Shown here piece by piece: positions 34,653-43,201 of a DNA stretch of 64,000 bases. Positions within the stretch are counted from its first letter, which is position 1. Each line of letters begins with the position of its first letter. The notes below the pieces were generated by a model, which did no database searches, had not been told where the DNA came from, and saw only the letters and a program-made list of their open reading frames with translations. The DNA is from Arthrobacter sp. OV608 (GTDB taxonomy: Bacteria > Actinomycetota > Actinomycetes > Actinomycetales > Micrococcaceae), in assembly GCA_900110595.1 (NCBI GenBank), contig FOEZ01000003.1, positions 310,001 through 374,000 of the forward strand. The letters are read 5' to 3'. The translations under genes were made by a program, and so were the position numbers.

Positions 34653-35084
34653 ATGGTCAAGTCCTCAGAAACGGTCATTCTTGCCCGGAAACCGCAGGAG
34701 GTGTTCCGGTTCGTCGCGGACCTCCGGAATGAACCCAAGTGGCACACGGACGTTGACTCCGTGCCTCAAGGGACGGACCCTGTTCCGGTGGTGGGCAAGA
34801 CGTATCCGCTCAAGTTCAAGCCGTTTATGGGAACCACTGACGGGACCTTGACTGCGGTTGACGTTCAGCAGGATGCGCGCGTGGTGTACCGGGGCGAGTT
34901 CGGGGGACTCCAGCCAACCATTTCCTACAGCATCGAGCCTGCCGGGGAAGGGACCAGGTTTACGCGATCCGTTGAGTTGCACCCCTCCGGACTAAAGATG
35001 CTGATGGCGCCGGTGATGGCTTTTATGGTGCCACGCAACAACAAAGAGGTTGTCGGGAACCTCAAACGGCAGCTCGACGCCTGA
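34653..35084 (+). CDS. SRPBCC family protein
   Basis: A 143-residue protein starting VKSSETVILARKPQEVFRFV, with PKWHTDVDSV, a strand-rich middle and a C-terminal helix LMAPVMAFMVPRNNKEVVGN. The canonical SRPBCC pocket architecture is present; the ligand is unknown. AGGAGG (34643-34648) precedes ATG 34653, a strong SD. It sits alone, divergent from the permease operon. Confidence 0.88.
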   Translation: MVKSSETVILARKPQEVFRFVADLRNEPKWHTDVDSVPQGTDPVPVVGKTYPLKFKPFMGTTDGTLTAVDVQQDARVVYRGEFGGLQPTISYSIEPAGEGTRFTRSVELHPSGLKMLMAPVMAFMVPRNNKEVVGNLKRQLDA

Positions 35085-35151
35085 AATTCGAGGACCCCCT
35101 GGATAGTTTCATCGCTGCTCCCGATACCCGCACTGCGGCCTACACTGAGCG

Positions 35152-35328
35152 TTAGCTCACCGCAGTCAAAAGCCCCAGGCCATACCCGGGGTTAGCTCGG
35201 CGATGCGGAAAGACGGTTCGCTCATCGTCTGACTTCGCCATGTGGAGCAACTCGGCGGCTTCCGTGATCAGGGCGTCAGTGCTCTCGTGCGTGCGCACCT
35301 CAAGCCGCCGTGATTTTGCATGAGGCAT
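35152..35328 (-). CDS. Possible truncated DUF1778/TacA-like antitoxin
   Basis: A 58-residue ORF. MPHAKSRRLEVRTHESTDAL then ITEAAELLHMAKSD resembles the ribbon-helix-helix N terminus of DUF1778 antitoxins, which continue SDFV...; here the pattern breaks after KSD and the rest is unrelated. A clear GGAGG lies six bases before ATG 35328, so the 5' end looks like a real gene start. No GNAT-type toxin of the TacT class is adjacent; the GNAT gene at 36 kb is of another sort. Probably a 3'-truncated remnant. Confidence 0.4.
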   Translation of the reverse strand: MPHAKSRRLEVRTHESTDALITEAAELLHMAKSDDERTVFPHRRANPGYGLGLLTAVS

Positions 35329-35386
35329 GGGAGCCTCCACATACAAGTGACGGTACGTGTACGGTTGCTGCTGCTCGGACGGTCCC

Positions 35387-35740
35387 CTAGTCCCGGAAGT
35401 TCAAGGCGTCGAACTGCTCCTGCCAGAGGGACTTTTCCTGGTTCACGTACTGCCTGTACGACGCGGTCCATTTGGGCCAGATATCTGATGCGCCGTGGGT
35501 TTCGGCTGTGGGCCGGCCTGGAGCCTGGGCAATGATCCGCGGGGCTGGCACCTGGGGCATGTTCGGCCTCTGCCGGACGGGCGGGCGCGACGGCGCGTTC
35601 AGTCGGTTTATTGGCCCGGAAAGCAGTGGTTTCAGGTCCATCAGCCAGAGGACGATCTTGGATACCGTCCAGATAATGCCAAACAGGACCATGGCAACGA
35701 AAAGGAAAGCAATCCAGAGTAGGAGCCCTATGAACACCAT
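35387..35740 (-). CDS. Small membrane-anchored hypothetical protein
   Basis: A 117-residue protein. Residues 3-38 are one long or two short hydrophobic helices (GLLLWIAFLFVAMVLFGIIW, IVLWLMDL), followed by a Pro-rich linker (PSRPPVRQRPNMPQVPAPR) and a polar C terminus (WPKWTASYRQYVNQEKSLWQ). The mixture of a membrane anchor, extended linker and helical end is protein-like. The family is not recognised. Confidence 0.6.
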   Translation of the reverse strand: MVFIGLLLWIAFLFVAMVLFGIIWTVSKIVLWLMDLKPLLSGPINRLNAPSRPPVRQRPNMPQVPAPRIIAQAPGRPTAETHGASDIWPKWTASYRQYVNQEKSLWQEQFDALNFRD

Positions 35741-35807
35741 GACCCATTTTACCTTGTGGGCCCTGATTTTGGAGTCCGGATTCAGGTTTCGACAGGCTCA
35801 ACCACCG

Positions 35808-35943
35808 GGTTTCGCTCCCCACCTGCCCCCTAACCTCGCAAGTCCATGCCGGCTCCCTGCCCTCGCAAGCTCGGGCCGGGGCCCTCGCCGCCCTGGCTCC
35901 ACGGCCAGGGCTCCCGCGGGCGTGGGCCCGGCTCAACCACTGG
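35808..35943. repeat. Dispersed intergenic repeat, family 2, copy B
   Basis: Longer relative of the 30160-30240 repeat, with the same ends (GGTTTCGCTCCCC and GCTCAACCAC) and shared blocks CTAACCTCGCAAG, CTCGCAAGCTCGG and GCGGGCGTGGGCCC. Just before it (35784-35805) lies GGTTTCGACAGGCTCAACCA, and a diverged form of that short motif occurs at 31066-31085. It abuts the stop codon of the GNAT gene. Confidence 0.65.
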
Positions 35944-35944
35944 G

Positions 35945-36439
35945 CTACAGCTCGAGCGTGAACACCCACAGCAGCACGTCCTCGCCAGGCACGTACCAGT
36001 CCCGCTCCGGTGCGCGCCGGAAGCCGAACGACTCATACAGCCCGTGGGCGCGCTCCATAAACGTGGCACTGGTGATGCTGATGGCCTCGATGCCGGGCAG
36101 TTGCCGGGCGTGCTCCACCACCTTGCCCACCACTGCACGGCCCAGGCCATTGCCCTGGGAGGCCGGGTCCACGGCCAGCATCCGGAATTCCAGCTCACCG
36201 TCCCGGGCGATCTCGCTGTACGGCTCGCCGGCAAACGTCAGCGTCACCGCGGCAACCACGCGCCCGGCGGCTTCCGCCACCCACACCTGCGCATGCTCGG
36301 CCCGGTGCTCCACATCTTCCAGCACGCTCATGTACGGATGGTCCGTCGCGAAGTGACCAGCCGCCAGGTACGCCTCGCGCGTGATGCGCCGGACGTCCGG
36401 AAAGTCCGACGGCGCCGCCCGCCTGAATTCGATGCTCAC
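35945..36439 (-). CDS. GNAT family N-acetyltransferase
   Basis: A 164-residue acetyltransferase. EFRRAAPSDFPDVRRITREA starts the fold; motif A reads EFRMLAVDPASQGNGLGRAV, with the Q/R-x-x-G-x-G/A acetyl-CoA loop, and ISITSATFMERAHGLYESFG then FRR is motif B. The start is GTG 36439, overlapping the ribokinase stop (GTGA). The acetyl acceptor is unknown. Confidence 0.92.
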   Translation of the reverse strand: MSIEFRRAAPSDFPDVRRITREAYLAAGHFATDHPYMSVLEDVEHRAEHAQVWVAEAAGRVVAAVTLTFAGEPYSEIARDGELEFRMLAVDPASQGNGLGRAVVGKVVEHARQLPGIEAISITSATFMERAHGLYESFGFRRAPERDWYVPGEDVLLWVFTLEL

Positions 36440-37302
36440 CGCACACCCACGGGAGCGGCCGTCCGCTCGACATAGTCGCCCAGCCGTGCCAGTTCCGGCT
36501 GCGACGAGGGATCGCCCACGGCGTCGCCACCCACCGCGTTCGCCACAGCCAGTGCCCGTGTATAGTCCAGTCCCTGCTGCAGCGCCAGGACCAGGGCTGC
36601 GCAGAACGCATCCCCGGCGCCGATGGTGTTGGCTACCGCCACTGACACCGAGGGAGCCTCGGCCACCTTCCGCCCGTGCTCAAACAAGGCCGAGCCGTCG
36701 CCGCCGTACGTCACCGCCACCAGCTTCGCCGACGCAAGCGCCGGGATCAGGGCGTACTCGCTTTCGTTCACGATCACCAGGTCGCAACGCTCCAGCAGCT
36801 CGGCGGGCAGGTCCATGGCAGGCGCGGCGTTCAGGACAAAATATCCAGACGAACGGCGCGCGGCTTCCAGCACCACCGGCAGGCCGACCTCCAGCTGGCA
36901 CAGCACGGCCTCGTCCGGGCCGAACTCGACGCCGTCCAGCGACAGGTGGGAGTTGGCGCCCGGGCACACCACGATCTGGTTCTCGCCGTCGCGGTCCACC
37001 ACAATGAGGGCCGTCCCCGTGGGCTGGGGCAGGACGGCCACGTCGGCTGTGTCGACGCCGGCGTTCGCCAGGGCGTCCAGCATCAGGCGTCCGTGTGCAT
37101 CGCTGCCCACGGCGCCGACCATGCGTGCGCTGCCGCCCAGCCGGGCGGCAGCTGCGGCCTGGTTGGCCCCCTTGCCGCCGGGCTGCTCGGACAGGACGGC
37201 ATCGCCGATGGTTTCGCCAGCAGTGGGGAGCCGCTGGGCGGTGGCGATCAGGTCCAGGTTAATGCTGCCCACAACGGTGAGGGCAGGAAGTTGGTTGCTC
37301 AT
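36436..37302 (-). CDS. rbsK: Ribokinase (PfkB family)
   Basis: A 288-residue ribokinase. VVGSINLDLIATAQRLPTAG binds the sugar; EQPGGKGANQAAAAARLGG is the family G-G-K-G-x-N-Q motif; VANTIGAGDAFCAAL is the catalytic G-A-G-D with the base Asp. It makes ribose-5-phosphate from ribose and ATP. ATG 37302 is chosen; longer frames run into the promoter region. It is divergent from the MFS/nucleoside hydrolase pair, which suggests the ribose comes from nucleosides. Confidence 0.93.
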   Translation of the reverse strand: MSNQLPALTVVGSINLDLIATAQRLPTAGETIGDAVLSEQPGGKGANQAAAAARLGGSARMVGAVGSDAHGRLMLDALANAGVDTADVAVLPQPTGTALIVVDRDGENQIVVCPGANSHLSLDGVEFGPDEAVLCQLEVGLPVVLEAARRSSGYFVLNAAPAMDLPAELLERCDLVIVNESEYALIPALASAKLVAVTYGGDGSALFEHGRKVAEAPSVSVAVANTIGAGDAFCAALVLALQQGLDYTRALAVANAVGGDAVGDPSSQPELARLGDYVERTAAPVGVR

Positions 37303-37359
37303 GAGATTCCTTACGGGGGAGGAGCCGGAAGCGGCCGGATTAGGAAATAGTGTACGGCA

Positions 37360-37396
37360 CTGTTGTACTTGTCCGTCATACATGGTTGTATAACAA
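37360..37396. promoter_or_regulatory. Operator-like sequence between rbsK and MFS genes
   Basis: This divergent promoter gap has TTGT-ATA-ACAA (37386-37396), a TGTA...TACA pair (37364-37382), and the direct repeat GTTGTA at 37362 and 37385. The patterns are compatible with a LacI- or GntR-type site controlling both transcription units, but no dedicated regulator is adjacent. Confidence 0.4.
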
Positions 37397-37439
37397 CTCA
37401 CATCCACATGGCAGTAAGTCCAAAACAAAGGAGTTTGAT

Positions 37440-38885
37440 GTGAACACCCCAACCCCCGCGGCAGCCGCGCCTCCCGCGCAAGCCGCGGACGCCGCCGTCG
37501 TCCATGAAACGAATGCCCCCAAGTTTCAGGGCCGTCGCGCCGCCCTGCTGATCTCCACGCTCCTGCTCGGCGTGCTGTCCTTCCAGCTCAACGCCAGCAT
37601 GGTCACCCCTGCGCTGCCGCAGATCGCCGCCGAGTTCGGCCAGGGAGCGGACAGCGCCGCCCCCGTGCAGTCCATGTTCTTTCTTGCCGGCGCTATCGCC
37701 GGGCCCGTGATCGGCCGGTGGAGCGACTTCATCGGCCGCCGCGCCGCGCTGCTCCTGGTCCTCGGCATCATGGGTGCCGGGACCGTCCTCTGCATCACCG
37801 CCCCCACCCTGCCGCTGCTGGTCACCGGCCGGTTCCTGCAGGGCGTCTCCAGCGCTGTCTTCGCGCTCGCCTACATCGTGCTCAGCGAAAACCTCCAGGC
37901 CAAGGTCTTCGGCACCTCTGTGGGCATCATCGCCGCCATCAACGGCGGAATCGGCGGCGTGGACGGCTACGTGGGCGGGCTGATGGCCGAGACGCTCGGC
38001 TTCCGGTCCATCTTCGGCGTGGTCCTGGTCCTCACGGCCATCGCGGCCGCCTGCATCATCAAGATGGTGCCGAAGGGCCGTCCCGCCGGCGTCCGCGGCG
38101 CCATGGACTGGTGGGGCGCCGGCTCCCTCTCCCTGTTCCTGGTGTTCATCACCTACTTCGTCTCCGGCGGTTCGGCAGCAGGCTGGACCGCGCCTTCCAC
38201 CCTGGCCCTGCTGGCCGGCACCATCGCGTCCTTCGCCGCCTTCTGGCTGATCGAGAAGCGCCGCAGCAACCCGCTGATCGCTGTCCACCATCTGCGCTCC
38301 CGCCAGGTGTGGCCGGTCATCGCCACCACCGTCCTCACGCTCGCCGGCATCTTCGCCATCATCAACTTCACCGTGGTGCTGCTGAGCCAGGATCACGACG
38401 GCGGCTTCGGGCTGAGTGCCTCAGTCTCGGCGCTGCTGTTCCTCACCCCGGCCGCGCTCATCGGCGTCTTCGCCGCGCCGCTGGCCGGCTGGCTGGCCGA
38501 CCGCCGCGGCTGGATCAAGACCCTCCGGTTTGGCACGGGGCTCAGCCTCGCGTGCGCCATCGCCGCCGCCACGTTCTCCACCAACCAGACGGCGGTTCTG
38601 ATCGCCGTCGCAGCCCTCGGCATTTTCTACAACGGACTGTTCCTCACCGCCATCAACGGCCTCTCGGTGCTGCTCTCGCCCAAGGAAGCCCCGGCCGCCC
38701 TGCCGGGCATCAACGGTGCGTCCTTCGGCATCGGGGCGAGCCTCGGCGTCGTCCTCGTTGCGCCCTTCGCCGCCCAAGCCACGGCCGCCGGGTACGCCAC
38801 CGCCCTCTGGATCTCGGTGGCCATTACCGCCGCCGCGTTCATCGTCAGCCTCTTCGTCGCCGCCCCCAAGGGCGAGACCGTCTAA
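37440..38885 (+). CDS. MFS transporter (14-helix type)
   Basis: A 481-residue major-facilitator permease. Features are GAIAGPVIGRWSDFIGRRAA (the MFS A motif G-x-x-x-D/G-x-x-G-R-R), RFLQGVSSAVFALAYIV and a second-half GWLADRRGWIKTLRF. The DHA2-like size and the neighbouring nucleoside hydrolase suggest nucleoside import. GTG 37440 with AAAGGAG at proper spacing is the start; the ATG two bases earlier is out of frame and stops at once. Confidence 0.92.
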   Translation: MNTPTPAAAAPPAQAADAAVVHETNAPKFQGRRAALLISTLLLGVLSFQLNASMVTPALPQIAAEFGQGADSAAPVQSMFFLAGAIAGPVIGRWSDFIGRRAALLLVLGIMGAGTVLCITAPTLPLLVTGRFLQGVSSAVFALAYIVLSENLQAKVFGTSVGIIAAINGGIGGVDGYVGGLMAETLGFRSIFGVVLVLTAIAAACIIKMVPKGRPAGVRGAMDWWGAGSLSLFLVFITYFVSGGSAAGWTAPSTLALLAGTIASFAAFWLIEKRRSNPLIAVHHLRSRQVWPVIATTVLTLAGIFAIINFTVVLLSQDHDGGFGLSASVSALLFLTPAALIGVFAAPLAGWLADRRGWIKTLRFGTGLSLACAIAAATFSTNQTAVLIAVAALGIFYNGLFLTAINGLSVLLSPKEAPAALPGINGASFGIGASLGVVLVAPFAAQATAAGYATALWISVAITAAAFIVSLFVAAPKGETV

Positions 38886-38914
38886 CCCGATTCAACCGAA
38901 AGAGAACCACCATC

Positions 38915-39928
38915 ATGACCGCCACCTCCCCGATCTACCTGGACTGCGACACCGGAATCGACGACGCCCTCGCCCTGGCCTACCTGCTGGCCGCCCCCGC
39001 CGCCGACGTGGTGGGCATCGGGACCGTCAGCGGCAACGTCAGTGCCGCCGTCGGCGCCCGCAACACCCTGGACCTGCTCCAGCTCGCCGGCCACGCCCAC
39101 ATCCCCGTGGCCCTCGGCGCGCACGATCCCCTCGCCGGCTCGTTCGGCGGCGGGGCGCCGTGGGTGCACGGCGGGAACGGGATCGGCGAGGTGGCGCTGA
39201 CGACGGCGGCTGCTTCCGTTGCGGAGGAGTCCGCGGCGGAGATGCTGGTCCGGTTGGCCCGTACGTACCCGGGCTCTTTGAAAGTGGTGGCCATTGGCCC
39301 GCTGACCAACATCGCCGAGGCCCTCCGGCTGGAGCCTTCCTTGCCGTCCCTGGTGGAGTCGGTCACCGTGATGGGCGGTGCTGCCCTGGCTCCCGGCAAC
39401 ATCACGGCAGTGGCCGAAGCCAACATCCACAATGACCCCGAGGCCGCCGCCCTGGTGCTGGCCGCCGACTGGGACATCACCCTGGTGCCGCTGGACGTGA
39501 CCATGGCTTCTGTCCTGGAGGAATCGCACCGGCAGGAACTGCTGGCGTCTTCTTCACCGGTGGCGCAGGCGCTGGGGGAGATGCTGGGCTACTACTTCCG
39601 GTTCTATGAAGGCATCTACGGCCGGCCCTGCTCTGCTATGCATGACCCGCTGGCGGCGGCGCTCGCGGTAGGCGGGGCTCAGGCGGCGGTGGCACCCGTG
39701 GTGCGGGCCGCCGTCGACACCTCCGACGGGCCGGGCCGCGGGCAGACCATCTGCGACATGCGCGGCCTGTACGCCGGCTACCCGGAGGTGCGTGGCGCGC
39801 GCTGCCGCGTGGTGCTCTCGCTCGAGGAGGACTTCGCCCCGCACCTGGTGAAGACACTGTTGAGCTACTTCCCGGCGGGGAGCGAAACCACGACGGCGGC
39901 ACTCGCCTCCGCAGGATCGTCCACCTAA
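38915..39928 (+). CDS. Nucleoside hydrolase
   Basis: A 337-residue inosine-uridine-preferring nucleoside hydrolase family enzyme. The N-terminal calcium-binding D-x-D-x-x-x-D-D is YLDCDTGIDDALALAYLLA; ANIHNDPEAA, ITLVPLDVTMASVL and AMHDPLAAALAVGG (calcium/ligand His-Asp) follow. It splits nucleosides into base and ribose. It lies 29 bases after the MFS gene; ribokinase is divergent, completing import, hydrolysis and ribose phosphorylation. Its stop overlaps the convergent hemerythrin gene's stop by four bases. Confidence 0.94.
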   Translation: MTATSPIYLDCDTGIDDALALAYLLAAPAADVVGIGTVSGNVSAAVGARNTLDLLQLAGHAHIPVALGAHDPLAGSFGGGAPWVHGGNGIGEVALTTAAASVAEESAAEMLVRLARTYPGSLKVVAIGPLTNIAEALRLEPSLPSLVESVTVMGGAALAPGNITAVAEANIHNDPEAAALVLAADWDITLVPLDVTMASVLEESHRQELLASSSPVAQALGEMLGYYFRFYEGIYGRPCSAMHDPLAAALAVGGAQAAVAPVVRAAVDTSDGPGRGQTICDMRGLYAGYPEVRGARCRVVLSLEEDFAPHLVKTLLSYFPAGSETTTAALASAGSST

Positions 39929-40650
39929 AGCGTCTCGGGGACCGGGCGGCCGGGGAAGAGCGTGGCGTATTGCTTCCGGTACAGCCTGCGCCCAAAGAGA
40001 CGGTAGGCAATGCGGACCGGCGGGGGAATTTCCTTGAACATTTCCCTCCGGTCCGCGGGCGGATTCGTGGCCAGCACCATTCCGAGGTATCCCACCAGGA
40101 ACTTCTTGTCGAGTTGGTCGATGCCGTGCTGCGCGGCGGTCTTCATTTCCTTCTCGGTCAGCACCCTGTCCACCACCGGCATCACCTCGGTGACTTCGCG
40201 CCGCAGGTGGATGTTGAGGACGGCCTTCAGGTCTTCGTAGCGTGCAGCGAGTTCTGAACCGGTTTCGGCGTCTGCCGTCTGCATCCAGCGCAGGCGGAGC
40301 GGCTCGATGGCCTCGAGGCGTTGGGCGACCTGCCGGTGCTGCTCGAGCATCTGCGCTACGTGGAGCGCGCAGGCTGGTGCCCGCTCCTTCATCGGCGGGT
40401 ACATGAGGAGGTCCTCGCCTTCGTGATGGATATGGAGCACCTTGTCGAAGTTCCCGAGCACGTCGCCCACATAGGCTGCGCGGGCAGTGTCTCCGGCTGC
40501 GGCGGAGCGCACCAGTCCGGGCGCCTCCTCATAGGCCCACAGGAAAAAGCGGTGAATGCGTCGCATGCCGGCGGTCCCGCCGCACAGGATGGGTCCGGCT
40601 GGCAGCGGAGCTGCGGTCTCGCCGGGCTGCATGGTGAAGAAGTCGGTCAT
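39925..40650 (-). CDS. Hemerythrin HHE cation-binding domain protein
   Basis: A 241-residue helical protein with spaced histidines: MRRIHRFFLWAYEEAP, HIHHEGEDLLMYPPMKERAP (H-H-x-x-E), EQHRQVAQRLEAIE and LNIHLRREVTEVMPVVDRVL (H-x-x-x-E). These positions fit the two-iron or one-metal HHE site used for oxygen or nitric-oxide sensing or iron handling. ATG 40650 starts MTDFFTMQPGET. Gene ends overlap with the nucleoside hydrolase but on opposite strands. Confidence 0.88.
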   Translation of the reverse strand: MTDFFTMQPGETAAPLPAGPILCGGTAGMRRIHRFFLWAYEEAPGLVRSAAAGDTARAAYVGDVLGNFDKVLHIHHEGEDLLMYPPMKERAPACALHVAQMLEQHRQVAQRLEAIEPLRLRWMQTADAETGSELAARYEDLKAVLNIHLRREVTEVMPVVDRVLTEKEMKTAAQHGIDQLDKKFLVGYLGMVLATNPPADRREMFKEIPPPVRIAYRLFGRRLYRKQYATLFPGRPVPETL

Positions 40651-40942
40651 TGGTGGGCCCCTTTGCGCTCGTGATGGCAGACCGGGCCCTCTCCCCGCCA
40701 GCATCGTAGCCGCTGCCCGCAATGGGGCACAATGGGCTCCGGATTGCTGGGGGCGTAAGTACATTTCACCGCCCGGTACAGGGATTTAGTCACTGCCAGG
40801 AATTGGGTATAGGGGATTGATTGCGCACCTTTTCGCACCCGGCCTACGCTTTGCATACCTGGCATGTGGCGGTGGTTGTTTCTGGGCCGGCCATCGCTTT
40901 GCCAGTTCGATGCATAAGTCCCCAGTAGAAACAGCGATCAAA
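40651..40942. other. Intergenic region upstream of the GH16 gene
   Basis: About 290 bases between the divergent hemerythrin and GH16 genes. Longer GH16 starts at 40817 or 40910 are possible, but their translation lacks signal-peptide character. I see no clear operator or repeat. It presumably holds both promoters. Confidence 0.45.
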
Positions 40943-42250
40943 ATGAATGCTCCGTCCGCTGGCTTCGCAAACCCCGTGCCTTGGGGTCTGAGACGATCTT
41001 CAGCCTTGTCAGGCGGAGGGTTGACGTTCCGGCGTAGATGCCTGGCCATAGCCTCCTCCCTTTGTCTGCTGGTTGGGTTCGCCATCATGGCACCCACAAC
41101 GGCAAATGCGGCAACAATCACCTCGGTGGCCACCATGGACACCTACACTCAGCGGGACAGGCCGGCGACGAACTTCGGGACCAGCGCCCGCTTGTCTACC
41201 GAGGGCCGCGCGGGCATCTGGCGGCACACTTTCCTGCGGTTCAATGTTCAGGTTCCTGCCGGCCAGCACGTTGTTTCTGCCAAACTGCGCGCTTATTCGG
41301 AGGCGTCTGCGACGTCCACCCAGTTCGTGGATGTTTCCACCACATCCGGGGGCTGGACCGAACGGGGACTCACCTGGAATAACGCACCTGCGGCCGGGAC
41401 ATGGCTGGGGAGAGCCGGAGGCTTCCGCACGGGCTCCTGGGTTGAATGGGATGTGACCCGGGGCGTCAGCGCAAATGGAGGCGAACAGAACTTCAAGCTG
41501 GAAAGCGGAGCGCAGAAGTGGATCGGGTTCAAATCAAAGGAATCCCCTAGTTCCACCCTCCGGCCCCGGCTGGTGGTGACCACCGCGCCGGACGCGGGTT
41601 CCTCCACCGAGGCCGCGGTGCTCCATGGCTGGGGCGCCCCTGTTTCCGGCGACGAGTTCAATTACGCAGGTGCCCCGGACGCCACGAAGTGGAACGTCTA
41701 CAACAGCCTCGGGCACGGAGGCAACGGTATCCGGAGTCCGCAGCAGGCTGCCGTGAACGGTTCCACGATGGTCATCACCGGGACACCGGACGGAACTACC
41801 GCCGGCATGTCCGCCAAGTTCGCACGCCAGAAGTATGGGCGGTGGGAGATCCGTGCGGCGGGGTCCGGTGACAACGAATACCGTTTGGTGTCCCTTCTGT
41901 GGCCGGACAGTGGAAACTGGCCATGTGAAGGCGAAATCGACTACGCGGAAACCACCGGTGACTGGAACCTGATCAAGTTCTTCCACCACTATGGATGCAC
42001 GAACTCGCAGACGTCAGGGTCCATGGTCCTGGACATTTCCCAGTTCCACAACTACGCGGTTGACTGGTCGCCGAGTGGAATGGTCGGCTACATCGACGGC
42101 GTGAAGTGGTTTGAGGACACCGACCCCGCGCACCAGCCTCCGGCGTCAATGCACCAGACACTGCAACTGGACTGGTTCCCGCACGGGACTCCCGACGGCC
42201 CCGGCGAGATGCGGGTGGACTGGGTCCGTGTGTATGCGGCTGGACGCTAG
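40943..42250 (+). CDS. Secreted glycoside hydrolase family 16 with N-terminal DNRLRE/CBM96-like domain
   Basis: A 435-residue secreted enzyme. A signal peptide (RRRCLAIASSLCLLVGFAIM, cleavage near ANA-ATI) is followed by a carbohydrate-binding DNRLRE-type module at about 55-210 (MDTYTQRDRPATNFGTSARL, HTFLRFNVQVPAGQHVVSAK). The GH16 catalytic domain fills the rest, with E-x-D-x-x-E in CEGEIDYAETTGDW (nucleophile and acid/base glutamates), GRWEIRA and the final MRVDWVRVYA. It should cut beta-1,3/1,4-glucans or galactans outside the cell. The start is uncertain; 40943 is chosen for signal-peptide length. Confidence 0.88.
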   Translation: MNAPSAGFANPVPWGLRRSSALSGGGLTFRRRCLAIASSLCLLVGFAIMAPTTANAATITSVATMDTYTQRDRPATNFGTSARLSTEGRAGIWRHTFLRFNVQVPAGQHVVSAKLRAYSEASATSTQFVDVSTTSGGWTERGLTWNNAPAAGTWLGRAGGFRTGSWVEWDVTRGVSANGGEQNFKLESGAQKWIGFKSKESPSSTLRPRLVVTTAPDAGSSTEAAVLHGWGAPVSGDEFNYAGAPDATKWNVYNSLGHGGNGIRSPQQAAVNGSTMVITGTPDGTTAGMSAKFARQKYGRWEIRAAGSGDNEYRLVSLLWPDSGNWPCEGEIDYAETTGDWNLIKFFHHYGCTNSQTSGSMVLDISQFHNYAVDWSPSGMVGYIDGVKWFEDTDPAHQPPASMHQTLQLDWFPHGTPDGPGEMRVDWVRVYAAGR

Positions 42251-42305
42251 GTGCAGTTCGGCCGCCGAAAAACCCCCGACCAAAAGACCCGGACGCCGGT
42301 GTCCG

Positions 42306-43088
42306 TCAGGACTGGAGGGACTGCATCACGGAAAGGTGCCCGGCCCGTGCGGCCACCAGGCATTTGGCCAGGTAAAAGGGCCGGTTGCCATACCTGACGT
42401 ACTGGGTGAGGACCAGCACAGGATCGGACGGGCGGAGGTCCAGCAGCTTGGCGCGGCTGGGCCCCACCTGGCTCAGGCTGATCTGGCACTCGCCCGGACC
42501 GGGAAGCCGGCCCAGCTGTTTGTTGAGGGAGGCAAGCAAAGTACTGCCGCCGTCGTCCTCTATGTCCAAAGGCGCGGCAGGGCCGGTGCCGAGGCTGACC
42601 GGCTGGGCGGAAATGTTTTCCTGCAGGTGGGCGATGGCCTCGCCGTCGCGGATCAGGACGGATTCCCAGAGCCAGCAGTCGGTGCCCGGCTCGACGCCGA
42701 CGCCCGGCGCGGCGAACTCGGACGCGGGCTGGCGCACCACCTGGACGCGCTTGACCTCGAGCTGTTGTCCGGCAGTGCCGAGGACTTCCTCGAAGGGGCG
42801 GATGCGTTCGATGCCGATGCGGGGGAGGGTGTCCGAGACGAAACGGCCGACGCCGCGCCTCGCCCTGATGAGCCCGTCCTCCTCCAGCAGCATGAGGGCT
42901 TCGCGGACCACTGTGCGGCTGACTTTCATGTCCGCGCCGAGTTCGGTTTCGGTGGGGATCATGGAGCCGGGCGTGAGGAGGCCGTTGCGGATGGCTTCGG
43001 CGATCCGGGAGTACACCGCCACGCGGAGGGGGGAGCCGGGCTGGGCGGCCACCGGCTGGGACAGGAACCGGGCGGCGTCCTGGTGCAC
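42306..43088 (-). CDS. GntR-family regulator with UTRA effector domain
   Basis: About 260 residues. The N-terminal winged HTH reads AVYSRIAEAIRNGLLTPGSM, IPTETELGADMKVSRTVVRE and ALMLLEEDGLIRARRGVGRF. The C-terminal UTRA domain spans about 105-260 (LWESVLIRDGEAIAHLQENI, RPSDPVLVLTQYVRYGNRPF). GTG 43088 after GCGAGG is the likely start; a TTG 63 bases upstream would add unrelated residues. The target genes are unclear since neighbours face away. A fragment of a similar gene's 3' end lies at 12.1 kb. Confidence 0.9.
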   Translation of the reverse strand: MHQDAARFLSQPVAAQPGSPLRVAVYSRIAEAIRNGLLTPGSMIPTETELGADMKVSRTVVREALMLLEEDGLIRARRGVGRFVSDTLPRIGIERIRPFEEVLGTAGQQLEVKRVQVVRQPASEFAAPGVGVEPGTDCWLWESVLIRDGEAIAHLQENISAQPVSLGTGPAAPLDIEDDGGSTLLASLNKQLGRLPGPGECQISLSQVGPSRAKLLDLRPSDPVLVLTQYVRYGNRPFYLAKCLVAARAGHLSVMQSLQS

Positions 43089-43201
43089 GTTATGCCTCGC
43101 TTCGTGGGTCTGGGATTTCCAGCCTACCGGTGTGACGGGTTTGTTGGACAACAGGACACCGAAGGATCCAGTCGCCGGTCAGCCGCCTGAATCCGATGGA
43201 G

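Noticed and set aside
37718..39928. A 736-residue plus-strand frame across the MFS and nucleoside hydrolase genes
   Set aside because: Its first half is an arginine/histidine-rich shadow of the MFS gene in another frame; only the nucleoside hydrolase part is real, starting at 38915.
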